Source: Burkholderia mayonis (GTDB lineage Bacteria > Pseudomonadota > Gammaproteobacteria > Burkholderiales > Burkholderiaceae). From it: a DNA stretch of 64,000 nt. The notes under the pieces were generated by a model. It had not been told where the DNA came from, made no database searches, and saw only the letters and a list, made by a program, of their open reading frames with translations. The stretch is taken from the NCBI RefSeq assembly GCF_001523745.2, contig NZ_CP013386.1, positions 3,720,001 through 3,784,000 on the forward strand. Reading direction: 5' to 3'. Below, in pieces: positions 54,380 through 63,120 of the stretch (positions are counted from its first letter, which is position 1; each line of letters starts with the position of its first letter). The position numbers were made by a program, and so were the translations under genes.

Positions 54380-56752
54380 ATGGCTGGAACCCTCATCAAC
54401 CTCACCGACGCCGGCCGGGCGGCACTCGTCGCTCCCGGCAACACCGGCACCACCGCGCGTCGCGTCGTCGAGATCGGGCTCGGCACCGCGCCGTTCGCAT
54501 TCGACCGCGGCATGAAGGCGATGCCGAGCGAGCGCAAGCGTGTGACGACGTTCGGCGGCGACAACGTGGCGCCGGACACGGTGCACGTCGTGATCCAGGA
54601 CGATTCGAACGATCAATACTCGCTGTACGCGTTCGGCCTTTACCTCGACAACGGCGTGCTGTTCGGCGTCTATGTGCAGGACGCGCCGATTCTGGAAAAA
54701 TCGCCCGCGGCGTTGCTGCTGCTCGCAACCGACGTCGTCTTCGCGACGATCGACGCGGCGAAGCTCGAGTTCGGGCCGGCGACGTTCCTGAATCCGCCGG
54801 CGACGACCGAGCGCAAGGGCGTCGTCGAGCTCGCGACGCAGGCGGAAGTCGACGCCGGCGACGACGACACGCGCGCCGTCACGCCGAAGACGGCGAAGCG
54901 ACGCTACGCGGCGCTGTCGGGCGCGACGTTCGACGGCCGCGTGCGTGTCGTCGCCGATGCCGACGATCACACGGCGCAAGTCGAGGTATCGCCGAAGACA
55001 GCCGGGGCCGGCAAGGAAAGCAAGGGCCGCCTGTTCGCCACGTTCAGCGACGCCTCGCTGCCTGACCTGAGCCCGCGCCTCGTCGCGTCGTATCGCGCCG
55101 GCTTCGGTGCGGGCGCATGGGGCAGTGAATACTTCGATATCTGGCTGAACGACGGCACGAACAACGACGCGCGCAGCGACGCGAAGCAGACGCGCGCGGT
55201 GCGCCTCACATCCGGCGGCCGCGTGCTGATCGGCGACCGGGAGGACGACGGCAAGACTGCGCTGCAGGTGCGCGGCGGCATTGACGCGTCGGAGGGCGTC
55301 ACGTCGCGCGCGATCGATGCGAGCGGCGCTGGCGGGCAGCTCCGCGCAATCTGCGACGGCTACGGCGCGCTCGTGCGCAACGATGGTCAGCTCGTCTATC
55401 TGCTGTCGACGAAAAAGGGCGATGCGAACGGCACGTACAACGACTATCGGCCGTTCTCGTGGTCGCTGTCGACGGGCAAGGTGATCATCGACGGCAACGG
55501 ATCGGGCGCCGCATTCGGCGGCAACGTCGATGTCGCTCGCGACCTGAGCGTCGGTCAAGCCGCGACGGAAGCGCATATTCGCCTCGGCCCGCTCGACGGC
55601 TACCACTACGCGAGCCAGCACGGCGTCGGCTGGTGGTCGCCTTCGCTCGGCTCGTTTCATTACGAATTCGCGAGCCGCACGTTTCGCATCGACGGAAGGG
55701 GTGCGTGGCACGAAGGCAATCTCGACCCGCTCGACAAGAGCAAGGGCGGCACGTTGGGCGGCGACGTGGCGTTCGCGCCGGGCAAGCGGCTCGTGCTCGC
55801 TGAAGGCAGCCCGTCCGTGCCTTCGCTCACGTTCGCCAACGATGGCGTGCCGGATACCGGCCTCTATCACGCGGCGGACGGCGAATTTGGCGTGACGTGC
55901 AACACGAGCGTCGTCGTGCGCTTCTCGCCGACGCTCGCCGTGTTCGAACAGCCCGTCACAGGGCCAACGCCACCGGCGGCCGACCGCTCGACGCGCCTCG
56001 CGACGACCGAATGGGTTCGGTCCGTCCTGTCGACGACCACGATTGGACAGATCGTTTTCGAGCCGCGCACGACCGTGCGGCCGGGCTTCCTCAAGGCGAA
56101 CGGCGTGCTCGTGAACCGCGCCGACTACCCGGAATTGTGGGCGTATGCACAGGCGAGCGGCGCGCTCGTGTCCGACGCGGAGTGGATGAAGGATCGGTGG
56201 GGCTGCTTCTCGACCGGCGACGGCGCGGCGACGTTCCGCTTGCCCGAGCTGCGCGGCGAGTTCATTCGCTGCTGGTCCGACGCGCGCGGCGGCGTCGACG
56301 CGAGCCGGCAGATTGGCGCGTTCCAGGGCGACCAAAACCACGCGCACACACACGGCGCGGGCGCGAGCGAAGTGCCTGACCATGCCCACAGCGCATGGAC
56401 CGACGTTCAGGGCTGGCACGGCCACCACGGCTGGACGAACGGCGTGGGCGATCACCAGCACGTCGTCCCGTTCGGGCAAAACGATCGGTCATTTACGCCA
56501 CCGTGGGGAACCAACGGTGAGAACGACCGCTTCGGCGCGCAAACGGAAGACTGGGACAACAAGTGGTTCCTCACCAGCCCCGCGGGCAACCACAACCACG
56601 AGTTCAACACGGAAGGAAACGGCAATCACGGCCACACCGTCGGCATCGGCGCCGCGGGCAGGCACGCGCACGTCATCACGGTTCAGCCCGACGGCGGCGA
56701 CGAGTCCCGCCCCCGCAACGTCGCGCTGCTCGCGTTGATTCGCGCCTACTAA
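54380..56752 (+). CDS. H: Tail fibre protein (P2 gpH-like)
   Basis: A 790-residue receptor-binding fibre. N-terminal tail-attachment domain (MAGTLINLTDAGRAALVAP), a linker with TERKGVVELATQAEVDAGDDDTRAVTPKTA, a long repetitive shaft, and a C-terminal tail-collar domain starting at TTTIGQIVFEPRT. The last third is His/Gly/Asn-rich (HAHTHGAG, NHNHEFNT, NHGHTVG), which suggests metal-coordinating beta structure as in collar fibres. Host-range determinant. Confidence 0.9.
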   Translation: MAGTLINLTDAGRAALVAPGNTGTTARRVVEIGLGTAPFAFDRGMKAMPSERKRVTTFGGDNVAPDTVHVVIQDDSNDQYSLYAFGLYLDNGVLFGVYVQDAPILEKSPAALLLLATDVVFATIDAAKLEFGPATFLNPPATTERKGVVELATQAEVDAGDDDTRAVTPKTAKRRYAALSGATFDGRVRVVADADDHTAQVEVSPKTAGAGKESKGRLFATFSDASLPDLSPRLVASYRAGFGAGAWGSEYFDIWLNDGTNNDARSDAKQTRAVRLTSGGRVLIGDREDDGKTALQVRGGIDASEGVTSRAIDASGAGGQLRAICDGYGALVRNDGQLVYLLSTKKGDANGTYNDYRPFSWSLSTGKVIIDGNGSGAAFGGNVDVARDLSVGQAATEAHIRLGPLDGYHYASQHGVGWWSPSLGSFHYEFASRTFRIDGRGAWHEGNLDPLDKSKGGTLGGDVAFAPGKRLVLAEGSPSVPSLTFANDGVPDTGLYHAADGEFGVTCNTSVVVRFSPTLAVFEQPVTGPTPPAADRSTRLATTEWVRSVLSTTTIGQIVFEPRTTVRPGFLKANGVLVNRADYPELWAYAQASGALVSDAEWMKDRWGCFSTGDGAATFRLPELRGEFIRCWSDARGGVDASRQIGAFQGDQNHAHTHGAGASEVPDHAHSAWTDVQGWHGHHGWTNGVGDHQHVVPFGQNDRSFTPPWGTNGENDRFGAQTEDWDNKWFLTSPAGNHNHEFNTEGNGNHGHTVGIGAAGRHAHVITVQPDGGDESRPRNVALLALIRAY

Positions 56753-56768
56753 CCACGAGAGACACGAC

Positions 56769-57437
56769 ATGTTGATTCATCACTACAGCCCGTCGACGGG
56801 CGAATACATGAGCAGCGGCCAGCCGGACGCCGATCCGCGCAACGACGGCCGCTGGCTGATTCCGGCGTCCGCGACGCTCGATGCTCCGCCGGCGCGCACG
56901 CCGACCACGTGGCCGTTCTATCGCGACGGCGCGTGGTTCCTGCTGCCCGACTATCGCGGCCGCGTCTGCTATCGGACGGACACGGGCGAGCCGGTCGAGA
57001 TCGCGATCGCGGGCAAGACGCCGGCCGACCTTGGCCTGACGACCGAGCCGCGGCCGTCCGATCGGCACGCGTGGATCGACGGCGCGTGGGCCGTGCCGCC
57101 CGAGCTGATCGCGCGTGAGAAGCGCGACGCCGCGATGGCCGAGTTCGAACGGCGGTTGGCGATCGCGCGCCGGGAGAACCTCGGCAAAGCCGACGCCTAC
57201 GCGGCGGGCCAGCTCGACGACGAGCAGACGCATTACTTCAAGGCCTGGTCGGCCTACCAGATGGCGCTCGTCGCCGCGATCCAGAAAGACACGTTCCCGG
57301 ACGCGATCGCGTGGCCCGACACGCCCGCGCCATACGTGCCGCCCGCGCCCGAGCCGATCGCACCAGAAGGCATGCCGCCCGACGACGACGAAACGCAACC
57401 GGCGGCGCAGTTGTACACCGAACGCACCCCGGCCTGA
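56769..57437 (+). CDS. G: Tail fibre assembly protein (P2 gpG-like)
   Basis: A 222-residue chaperone-like protein with phage tail assembly features (YYSPSTGEYMSSG, WLIPASATLDAPP, RENLGKADAYAAGQLDDEQTHYFKAWSAYQMAL region). Acidic, Pro-rich C-terminal tail. It follows the fibre gene by 16 bp, as expected for a fibre-specific assembly factor. Confidence 0.87.
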   Translation: MLIHHYSPSTGEYMSSGQPDADPRNDGRWLIPASATLDAPPARTPTTWPFYRDGAWFLLPDYRGRVCYRTDTGEPVEIAIAGKTPADLGLTTEPRPSDRHAWIDGAWAVPPELIAREKRDAAMAEFERRLAIARRENLGKADAYAAGQLDDEQTHYFKAWSAYQMALVAAIQKDTFPDAIAWPDTPAPYVPPAPEPIAPEGMPPDDDETQPAAQLYTERTPA

Positions 57438-57493
57438 CGCCGCATCGATCACCGGGAACCCTCCCGATTTTTACGTAACAGGAGTTGCACACC

Positions 57494-58666
57494 ATGCCGC
57501 AGGACTACCACCACGGCGTACGCGTCATCGAAATCAACGAAGGCGGCCGACCGATTCGCTCGGTGTCGACGGCCGTGCTCGGCGTCGTCTGCACCGCGGG
57601 CGACGCCGACGCGAGCGCCTTTCCGCTCAATACGCCCGTGCTGCTGACGAACGTCGTCGCCGCGCTCGGCAAGGCTGGCAAGAAAGGCACGCTGCGCCGC
57701 ACGCTCGACGCGATCGGCAAGCAGACGAAGCCGCTCACGGTCGTCGTGCGCGTCGCCGAAGGCAAGGACGAAGCCGAGACGACCTCGAACGTCATCGGCA
57801 CCGTGACGCCGGAAGGCAAGTACACGGGCATCAAGGCGCTGCTCGCCGCGCAGGGCGCGCTCGGCGTCAAGCCGCGCATCCTCGCCGCGCCCGCCCTTGA
57901 TACGCAGCCGGTCGCAGCCGCGCTCGCGGCGACCGCGCAGTCGCTGCGCGCGATGGCGTACGTCGCGGCGTCCGGCTGCAAGACGAAGGAAGAAGCCGCC
58001 GCGTACCGCAAGCAGTTCGGCCAGCGCGAAATCATGGTGATCTGGCCGGACTGGCTCGGCTGGGACGACACGACGAATGCGACGGCCGTCATCCCGGCGC
58101 CGGCGATCGCCGCCGGCTTGCGCGCGAAGATCGACAACGACGTCGGCTGGCACAAGACGCTCTCGAACGTCGTCGTGAACGGCGTGTCCGGCATCAGCGC
58201 CGACGTGTCGTGGGATTTGCAGGACCCGGCGACCGACGCCGGCTATCTGAACGAGCACGAAGTGACGACGCTCGTGAACCGCAACGGCTTCCGGTTCTGG
58301 GGCTCGCGCACGTGCTCGGACGATCCGAAATTCGCGTTCGAGAACTACACGCGCACCGCGCAGGTCGCGGCGGATTCGATCGCGGAGGCTCAGATGCCGG
58401 TCGTCGACGGCCCGCTGAACCCGTCACTCGCGCGCGACATCGTGGAAAGCATCAACGGCTGGTTTCGGCAGCAGACCACGAACGGCTATCTGATCGGCGG
58501 CGGCGCCTGGATCGATCCCGAGCCGAACACGGCCGACGTGCTTGCGTCCGGCAAAGCGTACATCGACTACGACTTCACGCCGGTTCCGCCTCTCGAAAAC
58601 CTGGTGCTGCGCCAGCGCATCACCGATCGCTACCTCGCCGATTTCCCGGCGCGCGTGGCGGGCTAA
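57494..58666 (+). CDS. FI: Tail sheath protein (P2 gpFI)
   Basis: Contractile tail sheath of 390 residues, P2 FI length. Starts MPQDYHHGVRVIEINEGGRPI; conserved blocks include STAVLGVVCTAGDAD, PVLLTN, WPDWLGWDD and FRFWGSRTCSDDPKFAFENYTRT. AACAGGAG precedes the ATG; a GTG three codons upstream is less likely. Confidence 0.95.
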   Translation: MPQDYHHGVRVIEINEGGRPIRSVSTAVLGVVCTAGDADASAFPLNTPVLLTNVVAALGKAGKKGTLRRTLDAIGKQTKPLTVVVRVAEGKDEAETTSNVIGTVTPEGKYTGIKALLAAQGALGVKPRILAAPALDTQPVAAALAATAQSLRAMAYVAASGCKTKEEAAAYRKQFGQREIMVIWPDWLGWDDTTNATAVIPAPAIAAGLRAKIDNDVGWHKTLSNVVVNGVSGISADVSWDLQDPATDAGYLNEHEVTTLVNRNGFRFWGSRTCSDDPKFAFENYTRTAQVAADSIAEAQMPVVDGPLNPSLARDIVESINGWFRQQTTNGYLIGGGAWIDPEPNTADVLASGKAYIDYDFTPVPPLENLVLRQRITDRYLADFPARVAG

Positions 58667-58681
58667 CAGGAGTCAAACGCA

Positions 58682-59191
58682 ATGGGTATGCCTCGAAAAC
58701 TCAAGGGCTTCAACGTCTTCCACAACGGCGCGAATTTCGCGGGCGAAGTCGACGAGCTCGTTCTTCCGAAGCTCAAGCGCAAGATGGAAGCGTGGCAGGG
58801 CAGCGGCATGACCGGCCCCGTGAAGATCGACTTCGGCAGCGAAGAGCTTCAGCTCGAATGGACGTGCGGCGGCTTCATGGTCGAAGTGCTCGAACAGTAC
58901 GGCGCCATGCAGCACGACGGCGTGCTGCTGCGCTTTTCCGGCGGCTATCGGCGCGAGGACAGCAAGAAGCACGACCAGATTGAAGTGGTCGTGAAGGGCC
59001 GGCACGAAGAAATCGACATGGGCACCGCGAAGGCGAAGGAAGACACGAAATTCAAGATCACGACCAACGCCAGCTACTACAAGCTGACCGTGAACGGGCG
59101 CGACCTCATCGAGCTCGACTTCGTGAACGCGGTCGAGAAGATCAACGGCATCGACCTTGCGGCGGACCTTCGCCGCGCGATGGGCCTGTAA
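58682..59191 (+). CDS. FII: Tail tube protein (P2 gpFII)
   Basis: Major tail tube protein of 169 residues. MGMPRKLKGFNVFHNGANFAG and the LPKLKRKMEAWQGSGMTGPVKIDFG block are characteristic of FII. ACAGGAG upstream. It follows the sheath gene by 15 bp; the two structural proteins are needed in high amounts. Confidence 0.95.
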   Translation: MGMPRKLKGFNVFHNGANFAGEVDELVLPKLKRKMEAWQGSGMTGPVKIDFGSEELQLEWTCGGFMVEVLEQYGAMQHDGVLLRFSGGYRREDSKKHDQIEVVVKGRHEEIDMGTAKAKEDTKFKITTNASYYKLTVNGRDLIELDFVNAVEKINGIDLAADLRRAMGL

Positions 59192-59247
59192 TCGACACCC
59201 GCGTCGAGCGCGGGCCATTCCAATTTCACATCCAACCAGGAAACATC

Positions 59248-59592
59248 ATGACGACCATCGATACCGACAACATCGAAACGACAGGCCACGCCGCGCTCGA
59301 CGAGAACACGCACACGCTCGACACGCCGATCGAGCGCGAAGGGCAAACCATCACGCAGGTGACGCTGCGCAAGCCGACGTCGGGCGCGCTGCGCGGCACG
59401 TCGCTTGCCGCGCTCGTGAATCTCGATGTCGATGCGCTGCGCAAGGTGCTGCCGCGCATCAGCACGCCGACGCTGACCGAGTTCGACGTGGCCGGCATGG
59501 ACCCGGCCGACCTCGTTGCACTGGGGGGCATCTTCGCCGGTTTTTTGATGCCGAAGGCGCTGAAAGCGAGCATGGAATCCCGGACCGCGTAG
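59248..59592 (+). CDS. E: Tail assembly protein E (P2 gpE)
   Basis: A 114-residue tail chaperone, whose 3' half contains a T-TTT-TTG slippery heptamer (59541-59547) in the correct frame. The VTLRKPTSGALRGTSLAALVNLDVDALRKVLPRIS block is typical. In P2 the product and its frameshifted form E+E' assist tape-measure folding and tail assembly. Confidence 0.92.
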   Translation: MTTIDTDNIETTGHAALDENTHTLDTPIEREGQTITQVTLRKPTSGALRGTSLAALVNLDVDALRKVLPRISTPTLTEFDVAGMDPADLVALGGIFAGFLMPKALKASMESRTA

Positions 59593-59714
59593 AAGACGCG
59601 ATGGCCGATATCGCGACGGTGTTTGGCTGGACGCCGCGCGATATGGACGGCTTCGCCCTGGCCGAATTGATGGACTGGCGCGAGCGCGCCCGGATACGTA
59701 GCGGAAACGAGTAA
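59547..59714 (+). CDS. E' extension made by -1 frameshift (gpE+E')
   Basis: Slipping back one base at T-TTT-TTG lets ribosomes enter a frame encoding 55 further residues ending DWRERARIRSGNE, giving a fused product of about 155 residues. The segment from the ATG at 59601 (MADIATVFGWTPRDMDGFALAELM) is the conserved GpE'-type block and could also be made on its own. It lies directly before the tape-measure gene, as in P2. Confidence 0.85.
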   Translation, partial: DAEGAESEHGIPDRVEDAMADIATVFGWTPRDMDGFALAELMDWRERARIRSGNE

Positions 59715-59716
59715 CG

Positions 59717-62677
59717 ATGGACAACGCCCTGAAACTGCGCGTCATGTTCGATATGATCGACAACTGGACGAAGCCCCTGAAGAACGTGCTGAACAGCAAC
59801 AAGGGGCTTGCGCAGTCGCTCAAGCAGACGCGCGGCGAGCTTGCCGAGCTCGGCAAGCAGCAGAAGGCCGTCGCCTCGTTTCGTGAGATGCGATCCGGGC
59901 TCGCTGAAACGTCGACGAAGCTGTCGGCCGCGCAGGGCCATGTGAAGCAGCTCGCCGGCTCGTTGCGCGCGTTCGGCCCGCCGTCTCGGCAGATGATCGC
60001 CGACTTGGGGCGTGCCCGCCAGGCGGCGTCGAAGCTGCGCGCCGAGCAGAAGAAGCAGACGATCGCGCTCGAGGAGATGCGCGGCAAGCTCTCGCAGACC
60101 GGCATCGACACGCGCAATCTCGCCGCGCACGAGCGCACGCTGCGCGCCAACATCGCGCAAACGACGGCGGCGATGCAGGCGCAAACACGCCAGCTCGACG
60201 TGATGAGCGAGCGCGAAAGAAAGCTCGCTGCCGCGCGCGGCAAGATGCAGGCGATGCAGGGCGTCGCCGGCGGGATGGCGATCGGCGGTTACGCGGCGCG
60301 CTCGACCGGCGCGCACGCGCTCGGCGATCTGCGCGAGGCGCTCGACGAGACGAAGAAAATCCAGAACGAGCGCGCACGCATCACGGCGCTCGGCCTCGGC
60401 GACCAAGCGACGAAAGACGCCGAGAAGTACGTCCGTTCGATGAAGATGATGGGCGTCAGCACGTCGGACAACATGACGCTGATGCGCGATGCGCTGTCGA
60501 TCTTCGCGGACGAACACCACGCGCAGATGGTGATGCCAACGCTGGCGAAGATGAAGTTCGCGAACGAAGCGATGTTCGGCGCGGAAGACGCGCACGCGAA
60601 CGAAGAAAAGTTCATGAACATGCTGAAGGTGATCGAGCTGCGCGGCGGCACGAAGGACGAAGCGACGTTCAGGAACGAAGCGAACATGGTGCAGAAGGTG
60701 CTGTCGGCGACGGGCGGTCGCGTCGGCGGCGACGAGTGGCGCAACTTCATCCAGACGGGCGGCGTCGCCGCGAAGCAGATGCGCCAGGACGCGTTCTATT
60801 ACCAGATGGAGCCGCTGATTCAGGAAATGGGCGGACACGCGGTCGGCACAGGTCTCATGTCCATGTACAACAACGTCTATCAGGGTAAAACGACGGTCAA
60901 AGCGGCGCGCGAACTGGTGAACCTCGGCCTCATCAAGAAAGAAGGGATCGAGTACAACAAGATGGGGCAGGTCAACCACTTCAAGACGGGCGCACTGAAG
61001 GGCAGCGACCTGCTGAAAGCGTCCCCGCTCGAATGGCTGGAGAAGGTGTTTCTGCCGCAGCTCGCCGCGAAGGGGATTACTGATCCGGACAAGATCAAGG
61101 ACGTTATCGCAACCGTATTCACCAACCGCACCGCTGCGAACCTGGCGACGACGATGGTCATGCAGCGGGACCAGATTCATAAGAACGAGAAGCTGAACAC
61201 GGGCGCGTATGGCATCGACGAAATGCACAAGCTCGCGTCCGAACAGACACCCGGCAAGGAGCTCGACGCACGCGCGAAGCTGCGCGACCTCCTGAACGAA
61301 ATCGGCGAGCGCATCGCGCCGATGTACAACGCCGCGCTCGACCAGACACGCGCGCTTGCCGACAACCTGCTGAAGACGATTCAGGCGCATCCGCAAGCGA
61401 CGAAGGTCATCGTCGCGCTCGTGGCCGCTTTCGCCGCGCTACTCGCCGTGCTCGGCACATTCACGATCGTCCTCGCCGGCGTGCTCGGTCCGCTCGCGAT
61501 TGTGCGTTTCAGCATGGCAACGCTCGGCATCCAAGGCGGGATTCTGTCGCGCGCGCTCGGTATCGGCGCGGCCGCATGGCGGATGTTCGGCGCGGCCGCC
61601 ATGGGAGCGGGGCGCCTGTTGCTCACGACGCCGATCGGCCTGTACGCCGCGGCGTTCGCCGTCGCCGCGCTGCTGATTTACCGCTATTGGGGGCCGATTA
61701 AGGCATTCGTCGCGGGCGCGCTCGCGGCGATCGGCAAAGCGCTCGCGCCGATGCGCGGCGCATTTCTCGCGGCGTTGCAGCCGCTTGGCCGTGCGCTCGC
61801 GGCGGCGAAACCGATGTGGGACTGGCTGGGCCGTGCGCTGTCGACGGCGGCCGGTTGGCTCGGCAAGCTCTTCGCGCCGGCGCGCGCGAGCGCCGATGGC
61901 CTGTCCGCAGCGGCGGCGGCCGGCCGTGGGTTCGGTGCGGTGCTCGGTGCGGTGCTGCGCGCCGCGCTTGCGCCGCTCACATGGCTCGGCCGCGCGCTCG
62001 GCGGGCTCGCCGGCCTATTCGTCGAAGCGATGGGCGACGCGCGCGCGGCGATGCACGGCGGGCTCGCTGCGCTCGGCGCGCTGATCCTGAACTGGTCGCC
62101 GCTCGGCATGTTCTACCGCGCGTTCGCGGGTGTGCTTTCGCTGTTCGGCGTCGAGCTGCCCGCGAAGTTCACCGAGTTCGGCGGCCACCTCGTCGACGGG
62201 CTCGTCGGCGGCATCAGCAGCGGGCTCGGCAAGGTGAAGGACGCGATTTCGAATATGGCGAACAGCACCGTGGGCTGGTTCAAAGAGAAGCTCGGCATTC
62301 ACAGTCCGAGCCGCGTATTCGCCGCGCTCGGCGGCTTCGTCGGCGAGGGCGCGGCGCTCGGCATGCAGGGCGAGCAGCAGCGCGTCGCGAAAGCGGCGCT
62401 CGGCCTCGCAACCGCGGCTGTCGCGTCATTCGGCACGCCGGCGCTCGCGACGCCCACGACGCCGCTCGTGCAGCCGACCGTGCCGATCGATCGCCGCGCG
62501 CCGCTTGCGGCGGCAACCGCCGCACCTTCGGCGGCCGCGCCGGCATCGCCGATCGTCATCAACATCTACCCGCAAGCCGGGCAGGACCCGCACGCGATCG
62601 CGCGCGCCGTCGAAGCGGCGCTCGATCGCCGCGAGCGCGCGAAGCAGTCGCGCATCGGCTCGCGCCTGTCGGACTGA
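59717..62677 (+). CDS. T: Tape measure protein (P2 gpT)
   Basis: A 986-residue tail-length ruler and channel protein. The N-terminal half is Ala/Lys-rich coiled coil (NSNKGLAQSLKQTRGELAELGK onward). In the middle are hydrophobic helices (about 550-650, including LVAAFAALLAVLGTFTIVLAGVLGPLAIV) and Ala-rich repeats. The C-terminal third has the conserved GIHSPSRVFAALGGFVGEGAALGM block. It begins 2 bp after E'. Confidence 0.95.
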   Translation: MDNALKLRVMFDMIDNWTKPLKNVLNSNKGLAQSLKQTRGELAELGKQQKAVASFREMRSGLAETSTKLSAAQGHVKQLAGSLRAFGPPSRQMIADLGRARQAASKLRAEQKKQTIALEEMRGKLSQTGIDTRNLAAHERTLRANIAQTTAAMQAQTRQLDVMSERERKLAAARGKMQAMQGVAGGMAIGGYAARSTGAHALGDLREALDETKKIQNERARITALGLGDQATKDAEKYVRSMKMMGVSTSDNMTLMRDALSIFADEHHAQMVMPTLAKMKFANEAMFGAEDAHANEEKFMNMLKVIELRGGTKDEATFRNEANMVQKVLSATGGRVGGDEWRNFIQTGGVAAKQMRQDAFYYQMEPLIQEMGGHAVGTGLMSMYNNVYQGKTTVKAARELVNLGLIKKEGIEYNKMGQVNHFKTGALKGSDLLKASPLEWLEKVFLPQLAAKGITDPDKIKDVIATVFTNRTAANLATTMVMQRDQIHKNEKLNTGAYGIDEMHKLASEQTPGKELDARAKLRDLLNEIGERIAPMYNAALDQTRALADNLLKTIQAHPQATKVIVALVAAFAALLAVLGTFTIVLAGVLGPLAIVRFSMATLGIQGGILSRALGIGAAAWRMFGAAAMGAGRLLLTTPIGLYAAAFAVAALLIYRYWGPIKAFVAGALAAIGKALAPMRGAFLAALQPLGRALAAAKPMWDWLGRALSTAAGWLGKLFAPARASADGLSAAAAAGRGFGAVLGAVLRAALAPLTWLGRALGGLAGLFVEAMGDARAAMHGGLAALGALILNWSPLGMFYRAFAGVLSLFGVELPAKFTEFGGHLVDGLVGGISSGLGKVKDAISNMANSTVGWFKEKLGIHSPSRVFAALGGFVGEGAALGMQGEQQRVAKAALGLATAAVASFGTPALATPTTPLVQPTVPIDRRAPLAAATAAPSAAAPASPIVINIYPQAGQDPHAIARAVEAALDRRERAKQSRIGSRLSD

Positions 62678-62694
62678 CGCATACGGAGTCACGC

Positions 62695-63120
62695 ATGCTC
62701 ATGTCCCTCAACCAATTTGTTTTCAGTCTCACGAGCGCGCCGTTCCGCGAGTTACAGCGGCGGCGCACCTGGAAGCATCCGACGAGCTCGCGCGTCGGTG
62801 CGCGCGACGGCCGCCAGTTCGCCGGCGTCGGCGACGACACGATCACGCTGAACGGCCTGGTCGCCCCCGAGACGTTCGGCTCGATCGCGTCGATTCGCGA
62901 GCTCGCCGCAATGGCGGACACTGGCGAAGCGTACGTGCTCGTCGACGGCGCCGGCAACGTCTACGGCGCCTACGTCATTGCCGAGCTGAACGAGACGCAG
63001 AGCTACCACACGGCGGACGGCACGCCGCGGCGCATCGAGTTTCAGCTCACGATCGAACGCGTCGACGACGACGTGCTGCGCACGGCGCGCGACAAGAACA
63101 CGCGGAAGGACAAGCGCTGA
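62695..63120 (+). CDS. U: Tail protein U (P2 gpU)
   Basis: A 141-residue tail-terminator-like protein. FVFSLTSAPFRELQRRRTWKHPTSSRVG and LVDGAGNVYGAYVIAELNETQSYHTADG are conserved blocks. CGGAG lies 7 nt upstream of the ATG at 62695. The stop overlaps the gpD start codon (TGATG). Confidence 0.93.
   Translation: MLMSLNQFVFSLTSAPFRELQRRRTWKHPTSSRVGARDGRQFAGVGDDTITLNGLVAPETFGSIASIRELAAMADTGEAYVLVDGAGNVYGAYVIAELNETQSYHTADGTPRRIEFQLTIERVDDDVLRTARDKNTRKDKR

Noticed and set aside
54380..56752. Invertible or diversity-generating tail fibre
   Set aside because: No reverse transcriptase, no VR/TR repeats and no invertase with inverted fibre segments seen in the window.
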